Shown here piece after piece: positions 10,876 to 20,934 of a DNA stretch of 64,000 nucleotides (positions within the stretch are counted from its first letter, which is position 1; each line of letters opens with the position of its first letter). Position numbers and translations under genes: made by a program. Under the pieces are notes generated by a model, which was not told the origin of the DNA, did not search any database, and saw only the letters and a list, made by a program, of their open reading frames with translations. The DNA is taken from positions 40,998,671-41,062,670 of the forward strand of contig NC_134399.1 in the NCBI RefSeq assembly GCF_050003625.1. Direction: 5' to 3'. Source of the DNA: Haematobia irritans (lineage: Eukaryota > Arthropoda > Insecta > Diptera > Muscidae).

Positions 10876-11229
10876 GATCCAAAGGAGCCACCGTGGTGCA
10901 ATGGTTAGCATGCCCGCCTTGCATACACAAGGTCGTGGGTTCGATTCCTGCTTCGACCGAACACCAAAAAGTTTTTCAGCGGTGGATTATCCCACCTCAG
11001 TAATGCTGGTGACATTTCTGAGGGTTTCAAAGCTTCTCTAAGTGGTTTCACTGCAATGTGGAACGCCGTTCGGACTCGGCTATAAAAAGGAGGTCCCTTG
11101 TCATTGAGCTTAACATGGAATCGGGCAGCACTCAGTATTAAGAGAGAAGTTCACCAATGTGGTATCACAATGGACTGAATAGTCTAAGTGAGCCTGATAC
11201 ATCGGGCTGCCACCTAACCTAACCTAACC
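10876..11229 (+). mobile_element. tRNA-derived SINE, type 1, full length with target duplication
   Basis: The head has A-box-like GTGGTGCAATGGTTAGCAT and B-box GTGGGTTCGATTCCTG, and the anticodon loop would be CTTGCAT (TGC, alanine-like). A 200-bp body follows, then a 3' tail (GGACTGAATAGTCTAAGTGA, CATCGGGCTGCCAC) ending in (CCTAA)n. The element is flanked by TATCGTGCAATG at 10864-10875 and 11230-11241, a 12-bp target duplication. The tail is shared with the LINE ending at 34374, so that LINE probably provides the enzyme that copies this SINE. Confidence 0.9.
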
Positions 11230-11274
11230 TATCGTGCAATGTGTGTCTACACACAAAAAATTATCACCTACATT

Positions 11275-11580
11275 TGTATACCATAGAATAACTTTGTCAT
11301 TCCGCTTGTAACACATCGAAATATTGCTCTAAAACCCCATAAATTATATATATTCTGGGTTGTGTTGAAATTCTGAGTCGATCTAGCGATGTTTGTCCGT
11401 CCGTCCATCTGTTGAAATCACGCTAACTTCCGAATGAAACAAGCTTGGAACTTAGCACAAGTAGTTGTTATCGTGGTAAGTCGGATTGTATTGGAAATGG
11501 GCCATATCGGTCCACGTTTACGCATAACCCACATATAAACGGACCCCAGATTTGGCTTGCGATGATATCTAAGACGATGG
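11275..11580 (+). mobile_element. Helentron-like 5' fragment, family A
   Basis: ACTTTGTCATTCCGCTTGTA, the core TTCTGAGTCGATCTAGCGAT, a short GTCC tract and the start of one tandem unit (CCCACATATAAACGGACCCC) match copy 3 from its 5' end. It stops at about 11580. A second fragment in the opposite orientation at 11970-12355 gives a long imperfect inverted repeat around the LINE scrap between them. Confidence 0.65.
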
Positions 11581-11596
11581 TATGTGTGAAGAATTT

Positions 11597-11800
11597 TCAA
11601 TTCTTAGGAATGTTTAATATTTTCGGGTTTAGTCCCCACATGTCCCCTATTGCCATTTGCACGAGTGCATGGTAACCGTCCTTTCTTAGCTTCAGCCTCC
11701 TGTCCAATATAACCCCAAGGTATTTTACACACTCACCAACGGGAATTTCGATATCACCTAAGAAAATGGACTTGACCGGAAAACTTGGAAAAACTTTCAA
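11597..11800 (-). pseudogene. LINE reverse-transcriptase thumb fragment
   Basis: The translation includes VGECVKYLGVILDRRLKLRK, the block after the catalytic palm of non-LTR reverse transcriptases (KYLGVxLD). The LINE at 31578-34374 has the same block (KYIGVILDRKLNFK), so this is a short piece of the same or a sister family, inverted. Nothing else of the LINE is attached. Confidence 0.7.
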
Positions 11801-11969
11801 AAATTTCTGGAGAAACTCACAGCGACAGCTGTCAAACTAAATTAAAAAATGTTCAGAATTTCTTCTATTCAAAATTAGTTTTTCTACAGTAGGTTTACGA
11901 CTTTTGCGACATACGTATTATACCGTCGCAAATGTATGTCGCAGAAGTCACAGTTTGTGGCAGGGAATT

Positions 11970-12355
11970 AGCTCCTCCAAAACGCTCCGAAAGTCAAATC
12001 TGGGGATATGGACCAATTTATGATGTTAGAGGCCATATACGAGTAGTAACTCAACTTACAAAATTTTAATCGAATCGGAAGGAATTTGCACCTCCAAGAA
12101 GCTCCGGAGATAAAATCTGGGGATCGGTTTATATGGGGGTTGTATATAATTATGAACCGATATGAACCAACTTTTGCATGAATGTTAGGGACCATATATG
12201 GCAGCTATGCGTAAACGTGGACCTCTATGGCCCATTTCCAATACCATCCGACTTACATCGATAACAACTACTTGTGTAAATTTCAAGCTTGTTTCGTTCG
12301 GAAGTTAGCGTGATTTCAACAGACGGACATCGCTAGATCAACTCATCTCAGCTCT
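11970..12355 (-). mobile_element. Helentron-like 5' fragment, family A, inverted
   Basis: Contains two decayed tandem units and then, toward the right, GCGTAAACGTGGACC, ACTTGTG, TTCGTTCGGAAGTTAGCGTG and a single GGAC next to a damaged core. These match, in inverse order, the 5' segment of copy 3 and the fragment at 11275-11580. Confidence 0.6.
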
Positions 12356-12927
12356 GAGTTCAAGAGCCTTTGCCCTTTTGCCCTTTGCCACCCAAGTCTA
12401 ATATTTGAAAAATAATATTCTCGAAAAATACATTTACACGGTTAAAGTATTCGATGGCATCCGGACGTATATGTACGCCCCGCAGCCTCCTTTTTTTGTA
12501 ATTCAAAGTGTTTCGATGCAAATTGATTAAGTTTAAAAATCCCTTGAGTTTAATTAAAAGTATTGTCATGGACATAGCCACAAAAGGACATTTTAACCCT
12601 GAGCATAAAGCGTGAATAATGAAAAGAAATGTAAATGAATAAATGTATTTTCGGTTTGTGAGGAAATTTGACACGAAACTTATTCGGAAATGTGGGTCAT
12701 ATCAAATGTTGCCATTTGAGAGATTTCAAAGATAGAAGGTTAAATGAAGAGAATTCAGAAGTAAATTAAAATAAATGGCATTATTAAACAACAACCTAGA
12801 TATCTCATACGAAACATGTTGACTTAGCAAGATGTTTCGTGTGGCGGAAGAAAGTTTATGATGGTAGTTTTTCAAGTGTGAAAATCAACATCTGACTTGA
12901 TAGAAAGTTGCTGTAATATTTGATATA
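12356..12927. other. Interval without recognisable gene
   Basis: AT-rich sequence between a Helentron-like fragment and mariner 1. The 104-codon minus-strand frame at 12360-12674 has no features I recognise and looks like chance. Confidence 0.4.
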
Positions 12928-14126
12928 ACAGGTTGGCTGATAAGTGCCCGGTCTGACACATAGATGGCGTCGCTAGACTATTATTTTTATATAGTACCAA
13001 CCTTCAAATGATTCGTGTCAAAATTTGACGTCTGTACGTCAATTAGTTTGTGAGATAGAGCGTCTTTTGTGAAGCAACTTTTGTTATTGTGAAAAAAAGG
13101 AATTTCGTGTTTTGATAAAATACTGTTTTCTGAAGAGAAAAAATACGGTGGAAGCAAAAACTTGGCTTGATAATGAGTTCCCGGACTATGCCCCAGGGAA
13201 ATCAGCACGGAGGACGGTTAACGCAGTGGACGCCCGAAAGAGGTGGCTACCGATGAAAACATCAAAAAAATCCACAAAATGATTTTGAATGACCGTAAAA
13301 TGAAGTTGATCGAGACAGCAGAGGCCTTAAAGATATCAAAGGAACGTGTTGGTCATATCATTCATCAATATTTGGATATGCAGAAGCTCTGTGCAAAATG
13401 GGTGCCGCGCGAGCTCACATTTGACCATTCTAAGCGGTGTTTGCAGCTGTTAACTCGTAATACACCCGAGTTTTTCCGTCGATATGTGACAATGGATGAA
13501 ACATGGCTCCATAATTACACTCCTGAGTCCAATCGACAGTCGGCTGAGTGGGCAGCGACCGGTGAACCGTCTCCGAAGCGTGGAAAGGCTCAAAAGTCCG
13601 CTGGCAAAGTAATGGCTTTTTTTTGGGATGCGCATGGAATAAATTTTATCAATTATCTTGAGAAGGGAAAAACCATCAACAGTGACTATATGGCGTTATT
13701 GTTTGAAGGTTGAAATCGCGGCAAAACGGCCCCATATGAAGAAGAAAAAAGTGTTGTTCCACCAAGACAACGTACCGTGCCACAAGTCATTGAGAACGAT
13801 GGCAAAAATTCATGAATTGGGCTTCGAATTGCTTCCCCACCCACCGTATTCTCCAGATCTGGCCCCCAGCGACTTTTTCTTGTTCTCAGGCCTCAAAAGG
13901 ATGCTCGCAGGGAAAAATTTGGCTGCAATGAAGAGGTGATCGCCGAAACTGAGGCATATTTTGAGGCAAAACCGAAAGAGTACTACCAAAATGGTATCAA
14001 AAAATTGGAAGGTCGTTATAATCGTTGTATCGCTCTTGAAGGGAACTATGTTTAATAGTAAAAACCAATTTTGACAAAAAAAATTTGTTTTTCTTTGTTA
14101 GACCGGGGACTTCTCAGCCAACCTGT
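12928..14126 (+). mobile_element. mariner element, irritans subfamily (Himar1-like), copy 1
   Basis: The 27-bp terminal inverted repeats begin ACAGGTTGGCTGATAAGT at 12928 and end ACTTCTCAGCCAACCTGT at 14126, with a TA target duplication at 12926-12927 and 14127-14128. The ends and transposase are of the Himar1 type described from the horn fly. At 1199 bp it is shorter than the roughly 1.3 kb expected, mostly from internal deletions near 13205 and 13425. It is non-autonomous now but keeps good ends and could be a substrate if transposase is supplied. Confidence 0.93.
13100..14055 (+). pseudogene. mariner transposase, inactivated (copy 1)
   Basis: The protein resumes at EFRVLIKYC (13100), but the ATG and first codons are deleted. 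About 40 bp is missing near 13205 (part of the DNA-binding region) and about 20 bp near 13425. The three catalytic blocks are still readable: VTMDETWLH, LFHQDNVPCHKS and YSPDLAPSDFFLF, the DD34D triad of mariner. A frameshift near 13700 separates the first block from the other two. The stop is TAA at 14053-14055. Cut-and-paste transposase by family; not functional here. Confidence 0.9.
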
Positions 14127-14157
14127 TATGTATCTTATCGTAGTCCGCTCATAAATG

Positions 14158-14400
14158 ATATAGTAAAATATTTTGTTCTCAAATATAATTTGGCTGAATC
14201 TGCCCATAAAATGGGTGTGGAAAATGGATTTGTGTTTGTCCAACATAATGACCCCATACATACATTTTAGCAAAGAAACTCTCAAACAGGTCCTTATTGA
14301 TATATGGGACTCAATTCACGTAGATTTAACGAAAACCCTTACCCACTCAATGCCAAAGAGACTCCAGGTAGTAGAAAACGCTAAGGGCTACCATACAAAA
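14158..14400 (+). pseudogene. Tc1-type transposase, C-terminal fragments
   Basis: The frame reads ENGFVFVQHNDPIHTF, like the second catalytic block of Tc1 transposases (usually QDNDPKHT), then after a deletion ETLKQVLIDIWDSI, LTKTLTHSMPKRLQVVE and AKGYHTK, the usual C-terminus. The first Asp of the block is His here. The region between, with the third acidic residue, is missing. The fragment lies between mariner 1 and a SINE tail. Confidence 0.7.
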
Positions 14401-14401
14401 A

Positions 14402-14484
14402 AGTTCACCAATGTGGTATCACAATGGACTGAATAGTCTAAGTGAGCCTGATACATCGGGCTGCCACATAACCTAACCTAACCT
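14402..14484 (+). mobile_element. 5'-truncated type 1 SINE
   Basis: Starts at AAGTTCACCAATGTGG, an internal position of the type 1 SINE, and runs through the common tail to (CCTAA)n. TACCATACAAA before it and TACCACACAAA after it look like an 11-bp target duplication with one change. Confidence 0.75.
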
Positions 14485-14543
14485 ACCACACAAAATATTA
14501 AAAATTTGTAATATTTAGTGTTCAAACCAGGGATCCGGAGCGG

Positions 14544-14600
14544 TCTATTTTTTTCGCTCCGCTCCGCTCCGCTCCGGAGAAAAAAAAACCGCTCCGCTCC
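14544..14600. repeat. CCGCTCC subterminal array, left end of hAT element
   Basis: Several CGCTCCG units follow the left terminal repeat; the matching array lies at about 18018-18140 inside the right end. Subterminal arrays of this kind can be transposase binding sites in hAT elements, which is inference here. Confidence 0.7.
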
Positions 14601-14659
14601 TCTTCGAGAAAATTATAGTACAAACATTGTATTATTTGTTCAATTGAGTTTTATTTTAT

Positions 14660-15302
14660 TTAGAAAAATCGGGCGGTACATATATGGGAGCTATAGCTAA
14701 ATCTGAACCGATTTCGATGATTTTTTGCACATATAGTTAGTGCTATAGAAGATTACATTTCGCCAACTTTGAGTAAGATCGGTTGATAAATAAGGGTTTT
14801 ATGACCTAATTTGACAAAATCGGGCGATACATATATATGGGACCTATATCTAAATCTGAACCGATTTCGATGAAATTTTCAGACTTAAAGGGTGATACAG
14901 AAGATTATTTTGTGCTAAATTTGACGACGATCGGTTAGTAAAAAAAGTGCAACGTGACCCCATTCGTCGAAATCGGGCAATACATATATATGGAAGCTAT
15001 ATCTAAATTTGATCCGATTTCTTCCAAATTCAATAACGTTCGTCCTTGTGCCCAAAAAAACTCCCTGTACCAAATTTCATCAAAATCGGTTAATAATTGC
15101 GACCGAAATACTGTGAACAACAAATACATGGACAGACGGCCGGATGGACGGACGGACGCCAAGCGCTAGATCGATTCAGGAGGTGATTCTGAGTCGATCG
15201 GTATATATTTTATGGGGTATAAAATCAATATTTCTTGTAGGCACATTTTTCGGCAGATCAAACTTATTATACCCTAACACCTATGTGGTTTAGGGTATAA
15301 TA
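14660..15302 (-). mobile_element. Helentron-like element, family B, copy 1, 3'-truncated
   Basis: The 5' hairpin is at 15269-15302 (ACCCTAACACC then GGTTTAGGGT), followed inward by the core TTCTGAGTCGATCG and a GGAC tract (15134-15160). Tandem units start with AATCGGGCNNTACATATATA at 14668, 14819 and 14972, spacing 151 and 153. The 3' palindrome end is absent. Confidence 0.7.
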
Positions 15303-15600
15303 ACTTTAAAACAATGTGTTGAAATATTTTATTAATTTTGAAGATTTTTTCAGAAATATTAAATCCATTTTGACTTCATTAAAACGAAATTTTCATTCAT
15401 GTTAGGATACACATTTTTATGTCGAATCACTTAGCTATAAGGACAAACAGACTTCATTGAAAAGTTTAGAGACTTTTAGACAAGGAAAAACTTTTTTTCA
15501 GAGAAATACGTCTTCTATTCTAAGCAAAATTAGTATTCGTATTTTAAGCATGTGAAATATTTGGCCTCCCGACAATATTCTTTGCGGTGCACCATCTACT
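15303..15600 (+). repeat. Direct repeat, copy 1 (partner at 17420-17720)
   Basis: GTTAGGATACACATTTTTAT, ATCACTTAGCTATAAGGACA and AAGTTTAGAGACTTTTAGAC correspond with modest divergence to 17520-17600 in the same orientation. The two copies flank a MITE and lie inside the hAT-type element. I do not recognise the family. Confidence 0.6.
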
Positions 15601-16047
15601 ATTTAATATGTGATAGAAACCAAATTTATGAAAATGGACCAAAATGGACCAAATTCTGTTTGGTCTGACCATCGGACCAAATTTAAAAATTAGAAATCTT
15701 TTGGACCAATTTTGGTCCGATCGGACCAAAACGGCAACGCTGATTGGAATTGAAAGTCTATACACAGAGTAGAAGTAACTACTCTCCGAAAGTTTTTTTT
15801 GTTTTGCAACAGACGTAGAGAAGAGGTTTTGTTATATTTGTAATGTGTGTGTGTATGTTTATGTTTGCAACAACCTCCATCGACATCAGTCCGTGGTATA
15901 CCTACGAATATTCTTACTCAGATCTAGTGTTACCTAATTTCGCTTTTTTCCCCTTTATTGTATAATAAATGTATATGCGCACATTTTTCAACCAAAATTG
16001 AAATTTTAATTAAATTTTCGAGAACTAATATCAGAAATAAGAGAATG

Positions 16048-17019
16048 CTACACGCTCATAAAAAATCGCTTCTGTAACATATACTCCCAAACATATTTTG
16101 CTTCAAGCATATACATTTTTGGGTATTGCCCAAACATTTATATGTTTGATCTCTTCCAATATATAATATGTTTGAAAGCATATTAGTCTAAACAATATAT
16201 GTTTGGGTAGTCTAAGTTCCAGACATTTTGTATTTTTGCATCCAAATTCAATAATGTTGTCTTCCAAAAAATAATATGTTATTATGTGAACATATAATAT
16301 GTTTGGAAGCATTTTGCACCCAAAAATATTATATGCTTAAAAAAAATTCTCCCAAACAATATTGTGCTCAAAATTTTATTTATTTATATATTTACAATCA
16401 TAACGAATTATGAAAATAAACAGGTAATATAGGTGCTAACAACATAGGTTTTCGACCTGAATGCTCAAAATTTTGTTTCTGCCCAATTGTATATTCCCCC
16501 ACATCTTTCTCACTTCCACGAGATTTTTTAGTTCTTAGCACCTTTTTCTGTAATACAAGCATTGTAGAAGAAATTATTCAATTTTATGATTTTTTTTATT
16601 TTAATTTTACCTTTTGCCGGACGGGGATTCGAACAGCGGACCACACAGTTTGTAAGGATCAAAGAAGTAGATGATCAATTGCCCAAGGAAAAATAAAATG
16701 TGTAATAACAAGCAACAACCACCAACTTAATTCAATATCGCTCCCTGTTAAATAGCGCTCCAAGCTACTAAACACATATATGTTTATAGGCTATTTCTAA
16801 ATTAATATATGTTTGCATCCAAGCATATTATATTTACAAACATTTTATGTCCCAAACATAATATGTTCTAACATATTAACATATATGTCCCAAACATGTT
16901 ATGCTAGTTTATGAACATTATATGCTTGCACTCAAAAATATTGTGTTTAAAAATTTGTGTTCCAAACATATAATGTTTATAGCCAAACATATGAAAAACA
17001 GTCTTTTTCATCCGTGTAG
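16048..17019. mobile_element. MITE with CTACACG ends and many AACATATGTTT motifs, holding a type 2 SINE
   Basis: CTACACGCTCATAAAAAATCG at the left (16048) is opposed by an inverted CGTGTAG at 17013-17019. The body is built from variants of CCAAACATATTATATGTTTG, a repeated near-palindrome. A type 2 SINE remnant at about 16525-16660 sits inside. A related truncated copy at 39419-39651 has the same SINE at the same junction (CACTTCCACGA then TTTTAGTTCTT), so the SINE entered an ancestor and both now spread together. Confidence 0.6.
16525..16660 (-). mobile_element. tRNA-derived SINE, type 2, head partly lost
   Basis: The TTAGTTCTTAGCACC end and the B-box region (GATTCGAACAGCGGACC on the plus strand) are present; the A-box portion is replaced by unrelated sequence after TTTGTAAGGAT. 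Confidence 0.6.
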
Positions 17020-17419
17020 GATATAGTACAATAGTAAGGCAAATGTGAATGAAAAAAAGCATGTCCGGTTCCAAAGATTTTTTCTTTACTTTAACAGTTT
17101 GGGTATTAATTCCGAGCCAAAGAAGCGGAGAATACAAGTAAGGATACTTTTAAGACGTAATTCTCTTTTAAATTTGGGGGCTTTGTACTTGTTCTAATTC
17201 TTTTAATTTTTCATTTTTTTAGATTTTTTTCGTCAGTTGTTATCAAAATCCTTTAAAAACGAGTTAACGGGTTATTTGTTTTTCCATATTAAGACTCGAC
17301 TTCCAGTAGAAATTATGCTATGTTTCAAGTAAAAAGCGTCTTTAAAATAAAGTGTTGAAAAACATGTCTAATTTTTTAACGATATTTTGCTTTGTAGGCA
17401 AGATGCAAAAAGGAAACAA

Positions 17420-17720
17420 ATTTAAAGACAATTTTATTAATTTTAAAGAATTTTATTAATTTTAAAGAATTTTTCTTAATTATTAAAGTCACGTTGACCT
17501 TACCTCAAAAATTTTATCTTTCATGTTATGATACACATTTTTAAGTAAAATCACTTAATTATAAGGACATTACAACTTCATTTAAAAGTTTATTGCCTTT
17601 TGGACAAGAAAAAAAACTTTATTTTAGAGAAATGCGTCTTCCATGTTAAGCAAAATTTGCATTCTTATTCTAAGGACATGGAATCTTTGACTTCACGACA
17701 ACATTTTTTTCAGTGTAGAA
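17420..17720 (+). repeat. Direct repeat, copy 2 (partner at 15303-15600)
   Basis: GTTATGATACACATTTTTAA, ATCACTTAATTATAAGGACA and GAGAAATGCGTCTTCCATG match the first copy. It ends near TTTTTTTCAGTGTAG at 17708. Confidence 0.6.
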
Positions 17721-18837
17721 AACAAAAAAAATTGAATGTAAATAAGATCGTTTAATTGCATTTATTTGACGTTCATTACAAACATCTTTGTAGTAATACG
17801 GAATGAAATTGATCGAAAGTACTGTTGTTACTTTTACAACACATACTAGATATATATTTTGACATTTGCCGTTTTTGTGTTTTCCCCAATGTACGTACGT
17901 ACAAAAATACATATCGTACATTTTAAACGTTTACTCACACTACGCTAAGTACTAGCTAAATTTGAAATTACCTACACAGTGTAATTTCAAAGTTACACAT
18001 TTCATTCAAGTAATATTTTATTCGGAGCGGAGCGGTTTTTCATTTGGAAACCGCTCCGCTCCGGATTTTAGAAATGCCGCTCCCGCTCCGGCAAAAAAAG
18101 GGCTTGCTCCGCTCCGCTCCGCTCCGCTCCGCTCCGGATCCCTGGTTCAAACCAATAATTTTTACTTATTATACCCTAAACCACATAGTGGTCAGGGTAT
18201 AATAAGTTTAATCGGCCAAAAAATGTGCCTACCAGAAATATTGATTTTAGACCCCATAAAATATATACCGATCGACTCAGAATCACCTCCTGAGTCGATC
18301 TAGCACTTGGTGTCCGTCCGTCTGTCCATGTATTTGTTGTTCACAGGATTCCGGTCGCAATTATTAACCGATTTTGATGAAATTTGGTACAGAGAGTTGT
18401 TTGGGCACAAGGACGAACGCTATTGAATTTGGAAGAAATCGGATCAAATTTAGATATAGCTCCCATATATATGTATCGCCCGATTTCGACAAATGGGGTC
18501 ACGTTGCGCTTTTTTTCAAACGGATCGTCACCAAATTTGGCAAAAGGTAATCTTTTCCATTGCCCTTCAAGTCTGCAAAATTTCATCCAAATCGGTTCAG
18601 ATTTAGATATAGATTTCATATATATGCTTCTCTCGATTTTTCCAAATTTGGCCATAGTACTCTTATTTATTAACCAATGTTACTCAAATTTCAAATTTTG
18701 ATGTACTGGCCGATCGGATTGATCGATTTTTACAAATTTGGATTTATTACCCACCCTAATTGAACGATTTTCTCTTTTTTAATAATGGGCTCAATATAAG
18801 TGGCATACTAACTCCGTAGGTGCAATATCAACTACAG

Positions 18838-19585
18838 CCAGTGTTGCTAGAAGTAGGGGAAATTCCCTATATATAGGGTTTTTCTAATATTTAGCGTCTT
18901 GTAGGTACGTTGGACCACAATGTAGGGACTTTTTGACTCAACACAATTTGTAATAATTTTTACATTTTGGTGGCTCTAGAGGAGGAAATTAGAAGCCGGC
19001 AAGGATTGATCTTTAACAACATTTACCACTCGTGCCAAAAAAAAAATTAACAAAATTTGAAGATTACCACAAATCTACCAAACAAATATTTCTATAGAAA
19101 TTTTTGTCAAAACTTTATTCCTGTAGAAAATTTTGTCAACATTTTATTTCTATAGAAAATTTTGTCGAAATTGTATTTCTATAGCAATTTTTTTCAAAAT
19201 ATTATTTCTATAAAAAATTTTCTCAAAATTTTATTTCTATAGAATTTATTGTCAAAATTTTATTTCTATAGAAAAATTTCTCACAAAAATTTGTTTATAA
19301 AAACTTTTTCCAAAATTTTATTTTTATAGAGATTTAACAAAAAAGATTACTAATTTGGGTAGAATTCTACTAACTGTGGCAACCGTGGCCGTATTACAAA
19401 TTTATATTCTAGTTATATACGTTGCATATTCATGTTTTAAGATAATAAAGTACCATTTTTGTTTTGTAAATTTTTTTAAATTTAACGAAAAATATAGTAG
19501 GGAAAATTGTTTGGGAATGTATGGGAAAGTAAGGAACTTTTTTTGTCCTTGTAGGGTAAACCGAAAGTTTTCCCTGGCAACATTG
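18838..19585. mobile_element. Possible MITE with CAGTGTTGC ends inside family B copy 2
   Basis: CCAGTGTTGCTAG at 18838 and CTGGCAACATTG ending at about 19585 are imperfect inverted ends. The interior includes the palindromic minisatellite and ends of a second unit (GTGGCAACCGTGG near 19380). The target duplication is not convincing, so boundaries are tentative. Confidence 0.4.
19085..19335 (+). repeat. Palindromic 28-29-bp minisatellite
   Basis: About eight units of TTTCTATAGAAA separated by TTTTGTCAAAATTTTA variants; the same satellite as at 5885, 22218 and 50190. Confidence 0.85.
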
Positions 19586-19779
19586 ACTATGAGCTATAGT
19601 CAGATTGACACAAAGCACCCATAGACATGTACCCCTCAATTTTCTTAAAGATGCAACTGCGATTTATCTCCCAGACCTATATGTTACCCCACAAATGCTT
19701 ATGATTACTAATTCTGTAATGGTGGTTTAGGGTATGATATAGTCGGCCCCGCCCGACTTCTACTTTACTTACTTGTTTG

Positions 19780-20471
19780 TTTTTGTTATTTATTTCCCTA
19801 AACAGAAACAAATCGGATTTAATTTTCTAGGCCGAATCAAGCTTTATTTTAAGGTATAACACATATATATTTACTTCATATTTTTCATGTCGGTTCACAA
19901 TTTATTTCAAATAGATGGGTGTACAACTTTTTTTTGCTGACTTTATATGACCCACATATAAACTGATCGTCTAATTTTACTTCTTGAACCTCATGGTGAA
20001 GATCTTGGAAGCTGAAGGACGCTAATATGACTCATCTTGATGATTCGCAAAATTTATTATAGTAGTGTGCAATACACACATATCCTAAATTTACCATTTC
20101 GAAATTGTACGAAAAATTTGGGAATGTATGTAAAATTACATTATTTTCGTTTCCAAAAATTGAATTTCATACATCGCTTGTGAGGAAGGGACCGACTAAG
20201 TGGTTTGTTTTCTTTTAATAAAGATTCTTTCAACAAAGTGGTCTATTAATAGGACTGTTTGGCCTAATGCGTTGTGGTTTCAGCAATGTTTGATAACAAA
20301 GCATTCGTAAAAATAAACAAAATAAGAACTAAAACCATGTTTCCTCAAATTTAGTAAAATTTCTTATAAAACGATAATATTGATTTCCTTTATTATAGAA
20401 TGCTATAGTATAGAAAAATATTTTAGTTCATTCGTACTAAGAAGTATTCAATCCTTTCAAAACTTAAGGAA
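19780..20471. other. Interval without recognisable gene
   Basis: AT-rich sequence between a family B element and a SINE. No open frame or repeat that I can name. Confidence 0.4.
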
Positions 20472-20484
20472 ACACACTTGTTAG

Positions 20485-20835
20485 GTCAGGTTAGATTAGG
20501 TTATGTGACAGCCCGATGTGTCAGGTTCACTTAGACTATTCAGTCCATTGTGATACCACAGTGGTGAACTTCTCTGTTATCACTGAGTGCTGCCCGATTT
20601 CATGTTAAGCTCAATGACAAGGGACCTCCTTTTTATAGCCGAGTCCGAACGGCTTTTCACATTCCAGTGAAACCACTTAGAGAAGCTTTGAAACCCTCAG
20701 AAATGTCACTACCATTACTGAGGTGGGATAATCCACCGCTGAAAAACTTTTTGGTGTTCGGTCGAAGCAGGAATCGAACCCACGACCTTGTGTATGCAAG
20801 GCGGGCATGCTAACCATTGCACCACGGTGGCTCCC
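20485..20835 (-). mobile_element. tRNA-derived SINE, type 1, full length with 13-bp target duplication
   Basis: In inverse orientation to the copy at 10876: the (TTAGG)n end is at the left, and the tRNA-like head, with B box CAGGAATCGAACCCACGAC on this strand, is at the right. ACACACTTGTTAG flanks it at 20472-20484 and 20836-20848. This fixes the element's ends and length at 351 bp. Confidence 0.92.
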
Positions 20836-20934
20836 ACACACTTGTTAGAATATAGGAAATTTTCCTATATTTCTTTTATCTACCTGTAATCGATACCTGT
20901 CATCGATGTAATCGATATGTTTGCGCGTGGGTTG

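Larger units (their letters stand above)
14528..18144. mobile_element. hAT-type transposon, 3617 bp, with perfect ends and 8-bp target duplication
   Basis: CAGGGATCCGGAGCGG at 14528-14543 is a perfect inverse of CCGCTCCGGATCCCTG at 18129-18144. The 8 bases outside each end are identical, GTTCAAAC at 14520-14527 and 18145-18152. CA(G)GG ends and 8-bp duplications are hAT hallmarks. Both termini continue into arrays of CCGCTCC. The interior has no transposase I can read and is filled with other repeats (a Helentron-like copy, a MITE with a SINE inside, and a duplicated segment), so it is non-autonomous and has grown by later insertions. Confidence 0.85.
18166..19779 (+). mobile_element. Helentron-like element, family B, copy 2, with nested insertion
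   Basis: The 5' hairpin ACCCTAAACCACATAGTGGT at 18174 leads to the core CCTGAGTCGATCTAGCAC and a short GTCC/GTCT tract, then tandem units. The 3' end is GTATGATATAGTCGGCCCC, the CCCGAC palindrome arm and TTACTTACTTGTTT at 19766-19779. The interior is interrupted at about 18838-19585 by another repeat. It starts only 14 bp outside the hAT target duplication. Confidence 0.75.

Noticed and set aside
10884..10945. Possible tRNA-Ala gene
   Set aside because: It is the head of a SINE with a 200-bp body, tail and target duplication; identical heads occur in other copies.
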